NCBI RefSeq assembly: GCF_030052815.1
Contig: NW_026614816.1
Coordinates: 1 to 64,000, forward strand
Direction: 5' to 3'
Length of the DNA stretch: 64,000 nucleotides
DNA from: Hevea brasiliensis
Taxonomy: Eukaryota; Streptophyta; Magnoliopsida; Malpighiales; Euphorbiaceae
The translations under genes were made by a program, and so were the position numbers. Below, in pieces: positions 37,276-48,386 of the stretch (positions within the stretch are counted from its first letter, which is position 1; each line of letters starts with the position of its first letter). The notes under the pieces are model-generated. The model saw only the letters and a program-made list of their open reading frames with translations, was not told where the DNA came from and did no database searches.

Positions 37276-39830
37276 TGTAACACCCCAAAATTTTAAATTT
37301 TATGAGCATTTTTGGTATTTTAATTTTATTTAAATTTTAGGAATTTTTTTGAGATTTTTCGGATTTTAAAAATCGGGTTCGATTCTCCGAAAATATAAAC
37401 TTTGATGATTTTTAAAAATTAATTTAAAGACCACGTGGCAAAACTAAAAATATATTTGGAGTCTACGTATTTTTCTCGAGTTTTCAAATTTTTTCTAATT
37501 TTTGGATCTCGTCATTCCGAGGCAGTAAAAATTTAAAATTTTGTATTAATCGAATCGCCGAATCGAATCGAACCGGATCGGATCGGACGGCCGACCGGAC
37601 CGGCTCCTTCCCTTTTTCTTCCTCGCGTCGTTCCTCTTCCTCTTCTCTCTCTCTTTCTCTCCTCCTCCCCTGCCACGGCCACCACCTCCCCACTCCTAGC
37701 CGACGGCCGCCGCCACCCACCACCTCAGCCACCGGCCGCCTAAACGGCCGGAATCACGAATCCTCCTCGCTGCGTTTGGCTTCTCCGCCAAAATTCCGAT
37801 CCGCCACCAATTGACCGGGTCTTGTGTCTAAAATCATCTACTCGACGAGAGCTTTCCATAGACATCAAGAACGCCGAAATCCATCGAGCGGTTTGTCCAA
37901 TTTTTGCTCGGGAAGTTTTTAGCCCATTTCGACTTTTGAACTAGATTTCTCGAAAACCGTGAATCCCACGAGGAACTGAGGGTACCAAAGACGCTCCATT
38001 CGCCGAGAGCTTCGCGCGACATAAATTTCAAATTTTTCCACACCGCTTTGGTGGGTCCTACTTAACTTCGCAGTGTTTTTCCGAGCATTTAATGAGCTTA
38101 GAAAATTCTGAAAAATTTATGTACTAACCCCCGTGTTATAGGCTTCGTGTAGGTATCCTCAATTCGCGGAAATTCGGACGATTGACTGTTCGTGAAATTC
38201 GCCGCATGCACTGCTACTGGAAAAGTCTCCGAATTGGACCGAGATTTTGGCTAGCCCCAATTGTCGACGTCCCGAGCTGCCTCAAGTCGGAATCGGCAAA
38301 GGTAAACCCGAACCTTGCTTTTTCATAATTTTCTAGTGCTTAAATAGGATTAAAAATCCATAAAATATTCTTGGTAGCTTAGAAAATTATGATTATTTTT
38401 TCAATAGAATATTAATATTGCTAAGTAACGCGGGGCAAAGTTTTAGAATTTTTAAAGCTGATTTGGGCAATTTTTGCAAAAATGATCAATAATAAGGACT
38501 AAATTGAAATTTTACGTATTGTGATGGATGACTGATTTGATGGGCCCAGGAGGGGCTGTGTGTTGTGATTGAGTTGTGGATACATGAATTGTGAGTATAG
38601 AAGTGTGTTTTGAGCCCTTTTGCAGGTTGGGTAGGTCCTAGGTATAGAGGAGACTCTACCGGATTTTCGGCACGACTTAGGACGTAATTGGTCTTTTCTT
38701 AAATTGTATTGAGTCATTTGTATTAAATAATTGTAATATAATTGTCGTGAGCCGATGCCTTCTTCCTCCGCCCACCGCCACAGTGATTGTCGTCAAGTCT
38801 GTGAGTAAAATATTAATTTTAATTGTAATTTCGATATTATTATATGTTCAGTATGCCCATGCATCACTTATATGCATATATTTATGTAGTTAAACTCTAG
38901 GCACGATTTATGTTGCATTCATAACTGTTAACGTGCCATGAGTGTTGTTGTGGTAATTTGGAGCAAATGCGGCGTTGGCGTGCGTGTGATGTGGTGTGGA
39001 CTATGGATAGACGGGTAGTCACGGCTTGAGTTCTTCATGGGACCCGATCCTTCGGGGTAGTCACGGCTTGAGTTCTTCATTTGTGACCCCGATTTGGTTA
39101 TTAAGTGGAAGTCCGAAATGAGTTCTTGGCACTGTGTTGGATTTAAGAGAGTCAGTATAGGATCAGCTCCCATATATTATGATTGATGCTACAGGGTGCG
39201 TGAGTGCTCCAAATTACCTTTTTGATGCTATGATGTGAATTTATTGCTGATGTTGCACTTCATTCCACAGGTTGCATTAGTTTTAGATAGTTATAGAGAT
39301 TATGGTTAAAATTGATATTTTACTCTCTGAGTCGAACGCTCACTCTGCTCAAAAATTTTTACAGCCACAGAAGATATTTTTGAGGTTAACTCGCTTTCTC
39401 CTCGCAGTCGATTACTAATGTTTGTATAAACTGGTTAAATCTTAGAATTTCCGCATGTGTTAGAAATGTTTATTTGATTTGGGTCTGTAAACTAAATTAT
39501 TATTTTGGACCTGTAAACTTAATATTTTATGCATGTTGATGGATTGGATGAGGGAGCTGAGCTCCCATTTATTTTTATGCTGATGAGTATGTGGAGGGTG
39601 AGCTGAGCTCCCCAATTGAGTATTTATTGTGTTTACAGGTTGGGTGAGTCAAAAACTCCCCGTTGGAAAGTCCATTTTATGGCCGGACTCTGTCCGTTTG
39701 GTTTCTTGAAATTGGGCCTAAATGGGCCTTAGAATTGGGTAAATGAATAGTTAGGCTTACTACGGGCCTCGGGGACTTTAGGCTGGCCCAGGTCCTAGTG
39801 CCGGTCCGGCCCATAGGTTGGGTCGTGACA
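37276..39830 (+). mobile_element. Solo Gypsy-type LTR, 2.56 kb, TSD aagag
   Basis: Starts TGTAACACCCCAAAA and ends GGTTGGGTCGTGACA. Exact 5-bp duplications aagag (37271-37275 and 39831-39835) bracket it. No internal domain or PBS, so a solo LTR. It is less AT-rich than its surroundings (a CG-rich block near 37555-37745). Minus-strand open frames within (37484-37732, 38499-38717, 38928-39173) show no family match. It differs from the family at 8946. Confidence 0.9.
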
Positions 39831-39835
39831 AAGAG

Positions 39836-40643
39836 GCTATATTACATATTAATCAATAAATAATTATATTTTTGTGAAAAATAAATATATACCATTGTCA
39901 AATTAAGTTGATTTTTTTTGTCAGAAGCGGAATATTTTTTACTTAAAAAAAAAAAAGCTTTTAATTGTAATACCCAAAGAATTTTTTATTATACTTTTTA
40001 TTAGATAAAATTACCTTTTAGTTTCTAAGGTATGCCATGATTAGTACATCTGTAATTCTATTTTTAAAAGTCAACAGTTTCATTCTTGAGTTTTGATTCT
40101 ATTAAACTAGAAGTCCTTACATCCATATATTTTGTTAGTCAACGATTCAAATCTAGTAAAGAGAGATAATAAATTTTAATTTCAAAAATATCCTCATGAT
40201 CTCTAATTTTTCATTTTTCATTCCCATTCATCCAATGCCATTCCTTTCTGGGTTTCGGTTGGCGTCTCTATGTTTGTAAACAATAATTATTTCCTACAAC
40301 AATAAGCACAATTGAAAAAGACCATATTGGTCCAAATAGTCTCGACCTTGTGGGACTCGTAATAGTAGAATAATTATTCCCTGAGACTTGAAGAGGAATT
40401 TGTGTTACTGATGATGATTTGCTTAAGGTAGCTCCTAGAGGCATTGGGCTTTGGCTGGAGCTAATTGGCCTTTTAGGCGGGGTAAACTACTTTTATTCTT
40501 AATCCAAGACCCATTTTCTCAATTAAACATTGACTTGAACCTTTTGATAGGAGAAGATCTAAAATAGAGCCTGATCCAATTGAAAGGAGGAAAGGAGGAT
40601 AAGGATAAAAGCAAATCTAAGGGTTCTAGCTCCTCAGTGGCAA
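39836..40643. other. Intergenic DNA between two LTRs
   Basis: Continuation of the dispersed repeat hit by the solo LTR, then AT-rich DNA. The part at 40380-40640 is less AT-rich, but no protein family is recognised. Confidence 0.4.
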
Positions 40644-41946
40644 TGTAACATCCACTATTTTTTGAGGTCGAAATTTCTGCCATTGATGGGAATTTTTTGT
40701 GAAACTTAGGGTTTAATGGAAGGTGGAAATAGTGGTAAGTGTTTGTATGTGTTACAGTTGTTATGTTATAGAGTTTTAAATGTTTGAAATTTTCAAGTTA
40801 AGTAGAAGGTCTATTTTTTCGGGTAGTATAAACTTCGACAACTGAAAGCCCTTTTTCAACCTAGAGTATAAAAGGTTTAAGTGGCCCATTTTCTTTAAAA
40901 GGAGATTCAAATTTCTCTCTTCACCAACCCTTTTCTATTGTTACATGCAAACAAGTTTTCTAAATAAACTGTTCTTAAAATCTTTACACTTTTTAATAAT
41001 CTTTCCTCATTGAACAAGAGTTGATGTTTTCAATCATGTTTTGGTGTTGAGCAAGAAGCGAATCATAATTTTCAAAGGGCATAGTTAAAATTTCAAGGCA
41101 GGAAAGTTTCTTGTATACATGTGAAGTTTACTATTATAAGTTTTACACTTTTAATTGAATCTCTATTGCTTAAAGCCTTGCTATAGTTCACAAGTTATTG
41201 GTTTGGGGTTTTATGCAATTAAACTAAAATTTTTCTCTTGTTTTGGTTTTGGAGATTAAATCTAGATGCACGTCTTGATTGTGGGGTTTCTTAAAGCTAG
41301 TTAAGAGTTTTAAGATTTTTTAGTATGTTAGATTTTGAGTTTTGGAGATGTTGATGTGAAATGTTGAAGTTTTGATGTGTTTTAGTGTAATAGAATGCGA
41401 ATTTAGGAAATTCCTAAGTTCAGCTGCTAAAAAACATTGTTTCGACAGCCGACGTAGATACTGCTTCTAGAAGATTTTTGAAGTTTAAGACTTCAGCAAT
41501 TGAAGTTGCCTACTTTGGCAACCGAAGTAACTGCTGCTGCTAAGGGTATTTAAGGTTCAAGACTTTAGCAGCCAAAGTTTCCTACTTAAGTAGCTAAAGT
41601 TACTTCTGCCTGCCTCATTTTCCTTTTTATTTTAAGGCTCTAAAACTTATTTTGAGACCCTAAATAAACCTAGAATAAGTGGTATGATGTATATATAGAG
41701 TTATAGAGTTCCAAAAAACTTATTAGGGTTCGTCTTTTATAGGATTAGAATTGAGGGACCTGGAAAGCCAAAGTTGAAAGGAATAGCGACTATTTGAGAT
41801 TGGTGTTTGATAGGCTAAAAGAGTTGAGTAACACTAACCCTAATAAATCAATGTTTTTAATAGGTTTAGGCTCGCTACGAGTTCCGTCAGCTTTAAGCTG
41901 ACCCGTTCCTTAACGCTGATAACAGCCTCCTAGTTGGGTTGTTACA
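40644..41946 (+). mobile_element. LTR-like unit, 1.3 kb, no clear TSD
   Basis: Begins TGTAACATCCACTATT and ends GTTGGGTTGTTACA, the same style of termini as the Gypsy LTRs here. Flanks (ggcaa and caggt) do not match, so an exact boundary, or a deletion at one end, is open. Inside (41420-41610) is a degenerate repeat of a gcagccgaagtt-type motif. No coding sequence. Confidence 0.6.
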
Positions 41947-42627
41947 CAGGTAGAGTAAGAGCATCAAAAAAAGGTGCTTAATGAGCTCAATTCACTGATC
42001 TTAGGATAATCCTAGAGTCACAATCCCAAGTGCTCAAAAGAATACAACATCTTACACAAATGAAAAATGGAGTTACAATCCTAGAGTCCTCAATGCCATT
42101 ACAGTGGGTGTGCTACCACACTTCACAGATATCACATGCAACCATTCTCCCTCCATCATCATCAATATATATATATATGAGATTTGGCATTTATGTAATT
42201 TATTGGTGTTGGGAGATTTGGTGGTGAAGCCGGATGCTGAGTATCAAGTCACTTTTTTAGACAGTGTTATTAGTTTCCCCAATTACTGGAGACAAGCCCA
42301 GATGGCAATGTTGTTAGTGGGCACTGCTAGAGTTATCATTTCATCCACTGCCAAAGCTATCATTTCATCATGAGTCATATCCTTCCTCTCTCTTGCTAAT
42401 GACTTCCTTTCGAGCATTCATAATCCCTAATTGATCCTGGAGCAGTCTTAGCAGGGCTTCAGTCATCTTGTTTGAAATTTGAATCACTCTTCCTCTCTTC
42501 AACATTTTGTGACACAAGCAGTGCCCTAAGCATAGGTGGGCCAATAAGGAGAAGAGCTAATGGGCAGCCTAAGCACTTGAATTCTTTGAAGTGCAAGATA
42601 CTACTGCTTCAAACATTGTTATAAAAC
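41947..42627. other. Unassigned sequence
   Basis: Two overlapping frames (42030-42227 and 42104-42373, +) have no recognised motif. Composition at 42381-42620 is less AT-rich; possibly decayed retroelement coding DNA, but no domain could be read on either strand. Confidence 0.35.
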
Positions 42628-43163
42628 CCCGAGCGACCTAGTTAGTTGACCTGGTGAACCGAACATAAAATCAGGCTAGTTCCCTCATTTAATTAGATAA
42701 GGAGTTGACCCCAAAAAAATTTGGATGACCCATTGACCTAATGACCAAATTAATTTAAATTTTTTTAATTAAAATTTTTCAAAAAATATTAATGATATTA
42801 ACATTTTAATATTAAAAAAATTATACTCATATTTAGTCAGTGAATAAGATATTATTTAGCTATTATCTTTTTATGTATAGAAATACAATAAATTTTATAA
42901 ATGATATGTTTATGTTTTATTCTTAATATATAGTTAATATTTCACAAATATTAAGGAGATAGTTCCTCATTTATAAAATTATTTTAAATTTATATATTAA
43001 TTATAAACCTTGAAAATAAAAAATATTTAAAATTTAAATATTTTTAATAAAAGTATTATTAAGGTATATGTAAATATAGCTTGATAAATGTTGAAGTATT
43101 CATTCCAAAAATAAAATTTAGTTAATTAAACTTATTTAATTATATTAATAAGTGTAATATTTA

Positions 43164-43223
<60 letters not shown>

Positions 43224-43335
43224 TTTTTTAATAACCCATTGATTAAATTGTTGACTCACTGGTTATTCGTCAATCTGGTCATTTAGTTGGGTCAAGCTTC
43301 GAGTTAGGCTTAATAACTATAACTCGGAGGTTATT
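42628..43335. repeat. Dispersed MITE-like repeat (copy 2)
   Basis: Related to 24350-24895: starts acccc..gcgacctagttagttgac and ends ttgggtcaagcttcgagtta, with AT-rich filler and a 51-bp (AT)n run at 43169-43219. Partly inverted ends. No TSD assigned. Confidence 0.6.
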
Positions 43336-43410
43336 GTTTTTGTGAACTTTTTGACTATTTTTCTTCTCTTGATGTAATGTGTCTCTTACTTATAAAATAT
43401 TCGAGAGAAA

Positions 43411-43580
43411 CTCTAATTACTAGAATACAATAGAGAAGAACAAGAGGATATTTGAGTCTTCTTACATTCAATTAACGGAAGTATGGATGAATTCTCTCTA
43501 ATTACTAGAATACAATAGAGAAGAACAAGAGGATATCTGAGTCTTCTTACATTCAATTAACGGAAGCATGGATGAAATTA
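43411..43580. repeat. Tandem duplication of an 85-bp unit
   Basis: Starts ctctaattactagaatacaa at 43411 and again at 43496. The two copies differ at only a few positions. The copy junction lies just upstream of a 63-codon frame (43572-43763) that is not recognised. Confidence 0.85.
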
Positions 43581-46161
43581 TATCTTAGTGTAGATAATTA
43601 TTTTTGTGACCTTATGGGTATGTATATTAAGGCCGTTAGAAATTTGATAATGAAAATTATGTATGATTGTAAGATATATTTAGAGGTATTAAAAATGGAT
43701 AATTATATAAATAGCATGTTTTTTGAAGAAAATAATTTTGAAGAGCAAAAAATGTTTAATTAAATTTAAATAAAATTTATTTTTTATTTAAATTTAATTT
43801 TAAAAATTTATTTTATTAAAAAACCTAATTGAATCTAATTGGGCTCTCTAAGGCCAATAAGGTCCAATAGGATATTTTGATTAAATAAATAAAATTCCAT
43901 AATTCTTTTGTATTTTTAAAGGAAAATAAAAAGTAAATAGGAAATTTTTCTCTTTAAATCTTTTTATTTAGGTATTACTTAGAGTTTCTATATAAATTTT
44001 TGACCTAAATCCTATAAATACCTCACAGAAAAGAAGAAAAACAAAAGGAGGGAGGGGAGGAAAGAACAATACAATACAAGAAAAAACTCTCACTTTATCT
44101 CTTTAATTTGATAAATTTTCCTCAACTCCCTCTTTATTTCTTTTTTCTTGCTTTTTTCCTTTTTCTTTAAGAATTCTTCAAGATTTCTTTAAAATATATG
44201 TTCTCATTCATGAATATTTATGAAATATGCCATATATTTATTCTTTCATATTTATGTGCCTTTAGATAGTCTCATATGTTCATAACATTTGTATATATGT
44301 AATAAATTTGGGGGTGATAACAACTCTGCACATATTCTTTTTTCTGTTACTTTGTTTTTAATTAATTTTCATTTACTTCTATTCTTGTAAATTGTATAAA
44401 AATTATATTTCTAATCTTTATAAAATTCTCATAATTTTAGCCTCAAGAATCGTGAAAAAAGCTATTAAATTAAGTAAGTTATGACTATCAAAATTAGAGT
44501 ATCTGCATATCATGATTTACAATGCAGCCCATTTTTAGGGCTCATATCTCCCTCAAATCTTCATCTTTTTCTACTATTCGTGGGTCTAAAATTAAATTCA
44601 AGATCTTGCCTAATTTTTTCCATTGATTTCACGAAAAAATCTTTTGTAGTTTGAGAGATATTGCAATTTTAAAAAAGTAGTGTAAATCCATCGCTATTAA
44701 AATTTTCGATTTTTATAAATTATGTGGTAATGATATTGACCTAGTTATTAATTTTATAATTTAATATGATATTTTATCTTGCTTCTGTAATTTTTCTAAA
44801 ATTTTTTTATTTGTTTAGATATTTTTAAAAATTTAAAAACAAAGACAATGAATCTACCATATCTGAAAATTTCATTTTGTTTATTTTTTTTTGTGTTCAA
44901 GTTTTAAATTATATCTTGATATTATTTTAATGATATATATGATGTGACATGGTATTATCAAATATTAGAATTAGATTAGATAGACTCATGACTATTGTAT
45001 AGTTTTGGCCAATTAAACGTCATATTGTAAATAATTAAATTTTTAATTATAATGTTTATTTTATTTTAAAAAATAAATTGGTAAGTAACCATAAAGTAAG
45101 TATAAAAAAAAACAATAATTACACGAAATTTAAGTGGAACTTAACGGACGTAAGACAAAGATTAACTTGCCATATTAAAAGATAAGGTTCTTCTTTAAGA
45201 GTAACTTATTCTAATAGCAACTGCAACAATTATAAGATAAGTATCCCCTTAAACTTTCTTGAGATAACAATTTCGTATATAATATATAGTAATAATAGAA
45301 ATTTATTCGATAAACACTAAAATCAGTTTTGTTTGTATTTTAACCCATGTTTGGTATGTAAATAATTTAATTAAATACTTGATAAATTATAAAATAAATT
45401 AGCATATTACAAATAATTTTTTTTAGGTTGCAATTGTTTGGAACCTTTTGAGTGTTTATTAGAATAAATGACATATGTATATAATTTATTTAGTTTAATT
45501 ACCTTTAGAGTAACTTGGTAAATAAATAAAATAGGTTAATTCTTGTAAATTAAATTTGCTTGTAAATTAAATCGTTAATAATAAATTAATTTTAGTATTC
45601 AGTAAATTTTACTTAATTTAATTTAGCAACCCTATAGATAAGGAGTACTTGTGCACAAAATTTATTCATAGACAATGAATTATTTGTGTGTAAGTTTAGA
45701 AATTGTATTTTTAGACAAGAAATTTGATACAAAAATAATAAATAAGACTTTTAAAAATATTAGTAGAGGACTAATTAATAAGGTTAGACCAAGTATAAGG
45801 GTGCCTAATACTTTCCCATTACGTGCTCACTATTATGAACTTAGACATTGGGCTATGGTGAGAACGATTGTAGAACCTTTGTAAGGAGTAAGTTGCCATC
45901 TACAACCCTATTAGAAAATTGAGTGCATCAATCAAGTCCTTTTGGTTGTCCATTCAAAAATTGATACCTTAATCAAATGTACCTCAGAATAAATAATAAA
46001 TATGTCCCAGTTATTATTCGAGTGACGACTCTTATCTAAATATGCTTTTATTGTATAAATTCTTGGCATGGTGATAGTATTACGATAAGACAGTACTTAT
46101 TAATAGACTCGATTCTATTAATATTATATTAATTACATGTCTAAAAATTACTATTTAAGAA
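43581..46161. other. Long AT-rich intergenic region
   Basis: No gene recognised. A TATA-like cctataaata at about 44013-44022, followed by a purine-rich leader-like stretch, could be a retroelement promoter. At about 45796-45822 the phrase agggtgcctaatactttccc resembles one that recurs in decayed plant LTR elements. Neither could be given boundaries. Confidence 0.4.
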
Positions 46162-46645
46162 GGAGATAAATTTCAACAACTATCCCTGAACTTATATGGT
46201 TGTAATGCTACAATCCTTCAACTTTAAAATATAACATAAAATCCTCTAAACTTTTAAATTTTATATAGTAAAATCCCTCTGACTTTCAATTACTAATTTT
46301 TAATTAGAAACTGACGTAAACAGCTCCCGTATGGCACTTAGTCAATATTTCTCTCTCCTCTCTTATGCAAAGTGTAAAATTATTGTCTATACACATGAAA
46401 ATTTATTTTATCTACAAAGAAAAGAAGAATTCAATTTACACATGGCTTGAGAGAGAAAAGAGAAATACTGAATAAGCTCCATACTGAAATTATTCAGGTC
46501 AGCGTCTAACTAAAAATAATTAGAGGTTAGAGAGATTTTACTGTACAAAATTTGAAAGTTGGTGGGATTTTATGTTATATTTTAAAGTTGAAGGACTGTA
46601 ATGTTACAACCATATAAATTCAGGAACAATTTTTAAAATTCATCC
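46162..46645. mobile_element. Long-TIR MITE (Mutator-like), copy A
   Basis: A 484-bp foldback. The left part (ggagataaatttcaacaact..) is complementary to the right part (..attttaaaattcatcc) over roughly 200 bp per arm, for example ctttaaaatataacataaaa left versus its complement right. Flanks (about tttaagaa and tttaaaaa) resemble each other imperfectly. No coding sequence. Confidence 0.82.
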
Positions 46646-46670
46646 TTTAAAAATGTGATACTTAAATAAT

Positions 46671-47147
46671 GGATAAATTTTAACAACGTCCTTGAACTTA
46701 TATAGTTATAACACTACAGTTATTTAACTTTAAAATATAACATAAAACCCCCTGAACTTTTAAATTTTGCACAGTAAAATCCATCTAACTTTCAATTACT
46801 GATTTTTCAGTTAGCAATTAATGTGAATAGCTCCCACATAGCACTTAGTGAATATTTCTCTCTCCTCTCTTATGCAAAGTATAAAATTATTCTCTTTACG
46901 TATGAAAAATTATTCTATTTATAAAGAGAAAAATGATTGAATTTATACATGTCTTGAGAGATAAAAGAGAAATATTGACTAAACTCTATGTTGAAACTGT
47001 CCAAGTCAGTGTCTTACTGAAAAACTAGTAATTAAAAATTTAGTGTGTAAAATTTAAAAATTAATAGAATTTTATTTTACATTTTTAAATTAAAAGACTA
47101 TAATATTATAATTAAATAAATTTAAATATAATTATTAAAATTTATCC
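46671..47147. mobile_element. Long-TIR MITE (Mutator-like), copy B, 10-bp TSD
   Basis: A 477-bp unit, ends GGATAAATTTTAA and its complement, in the same family and orientation as copy A, 25 bp away. Exact 10-bp duplications cttaaataat lie at 46661-46670 and 47148-47157, in the 8-10 bp range typical of Mutator elements. It is 272 bp upstream of the HemD start codon, so it may bring promoter elements or small-RNA targets. Confidence 0.87.
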
Positions 47148-47293
47148 CTTAAATAATACAAATTTGCCTCCGCCATCTTCCTGAATGTGACTTTATGTAC
47201 TTTGTATAATTCCAGTACAGCTTTCACAACCACACCTGGAAGTAAAAGGTGACTTTCCTTTTTAATTATAAAATTTTATAATATTATATTATT

Positions 47294-47302
47294 ATATAAA
47301 AA
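47294..47302 (+). promoter_or_regulatory. Possible TATA box of the HemD gene
   Basis: tatataaaa, about 120 bp upstream of the ATG, in otherwise AT-rich DNA. Placement fits a short 5' leader, but TATA-like strings are frequent here. Confidence 0.3.
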
Positions 47303-47419
47303 AATAGAAAAATAGATATTTTAAATAAAAAAAATTTCAATATAATATTATAACAAAAAAAAAAATATTATTGGTCAATTGTCGACTCCAATGATTCGGC
47401 GATAAGGGCTAAGCTAACA

Positions 47420-48310
47420 ATGACCACCGTGCGCAGCCCCATCGCCACCGCCAAGCCCACCGTGTCCTTCACCACTCCGCAAAACTACGCCACCAGACTC
47501 TCTCATCTCCTTGCTCTCAAGTCATTCACTCCCCTATGGTGTCCCACCATTATCACCGAACCCACTTCGCAAACCCTCTCCTCCCTAGCCCTCCACCTTG
47601 CCCCCTATGCCATTTCTCCTGTTTCCGCAATCGTCTTACCTTCTCGCACAGCAATCACCGCCTTCTCGACCGCCATACTCTCACTAACAACTCCTCTGTT
47701 ACCTCCGAGCGGTGACGCATTCATCATCGGCGCTCTGGGCAAAGACGCAGAACTGATTGACACTAAATTTTTGCTTAATATTTGTTCTAATATCGATAGG
47801 ATTAGGGTTTTAGTTCCTCCAACGGCGACGCCGAGTGGGCTGGTGCAATCGCTGGGGGCTGGACGCGGTCGGGGGGTGATGTGTCTAGTTCCGCAGGTAG
47901 TCGGACTGGAGGAGCCTCCGGTGGTTCCAAACTTTCTCCGGGATCTGCAGGCAGCGGGGTGGGCCCCTGTTAGGGTGGATGCTTACGAGACTCGGTGGTT
48001 GGGACCCACCTGTGCGGAGGGAATAGTGGAAAAGAGTGAAAAGGAAGGAAATGGATTAGACGCAGTGCTGTTCACGAGTAGTGCGGAAGTGGAAGGGTTG
48101 TTGAAGAGCTTGAGTGAGTATGGGTGGAATTGGAGGACGGTGAGGCGGCTGTGGCCGGATTTGGTGGTGGCGGCACATGGGCCAGTCACGGCAGCTGGTG
48201 CTGAGAGGCTGAGCGTGGATGTTGATGTTGTGAGTGGCAGGTTTGAGAGTTTTGATGGCGTTGTGGATGCTCTGCATACTAGGCTTCGAGGTTCGAGGTT
48301 TGGGTTCTAA
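47420..48310 (+). CDS. Uroporphyrinogen-III synthase family (HemD-like) protein, intronless
   Basis: A 296-residue single-exon frame, much less AT-rich than its surroundings, starting at aacaATGac. HemD proteins cyclise hydroxymethylbilane to uroporphyrinogen III, the tetrapyrrole branch precursor for haem, sirohaem and chlorophyll. HemD features in order: a first Rossmann-like half (about residues 14-55, FTTPQNYATRLSHLLALKSF then LWCPTIITEP); a linker (TATPSGLVQSL about 137-147, PQVVGLEEPPVVPNFLRDLQ about 157-176, then YETRW); and a second half with DAVLFTSSAEVEGLLKSL (about 214-231). It ends AAHGPVTAAGAERLSVDVDV, matching the HemD C-terminal loop. Length is normal for bacterial HemD and slightly short for plastid UROS. 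No obvious long transit peptide; the Ser/Thr-rich first 30 residues could serve as a weak one. It may be the plastid enzyme or a diverged intronless paralogue. Confidence 0.78.
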   Translation: MTTVRSPIATAKPTVSFTTPQNYATRLSHLLALKSFTPLWCPTIITEPTSQTLSSLALHLAPYAISPVSAIVLPSRTAITAFSTAILSLTTPLLPPSGDAFIIGALGKDAELIDTKFLLNICSNIDRIRVLVPPTATPSGLVQSLGAGRGRGVMCLVPQVVGLEEPPVVPNFLRDLQAAGWAPVRVDAYETRWLGPTCAEGIVEKSEKEGNGLDAVLFTSSAEVEGLLKSLSEYGWNWRTVRRLWPDLVVAAHGPVTAAGAERLSVDVDVVSGRFESFDGVVDALHTRLRGSRFGF

Positions 48311-48375
48311 TTGTATGGGAATTTGTCTAAATGAAAAACAAAAATTTTGTGTTTTTTCTTAGTTATTAATTCTTA

Positions 48376-48386
48376 TAATAAAACAT
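48376..48386 (+). terminator. Likely polyadenylation signal of the HemD gene
   Basis: aataaaac lies about 70 bp past the stop codon in a T-rich 3' region, the usual place for a plant near-upstream element. Confidence 0.45.

Noticed and set aside
40644..41948. Solo LTR with confirmed target duplication
   Set aside because: Termini look like an LTR, but the flanks do not match under either end choice, so only an LTR-like call was kept.
47983..48277. Two minus-strand frames over the HemD gene
   Set aside because: Shadows of a GC-richer coding exon; no recognisable motifs.
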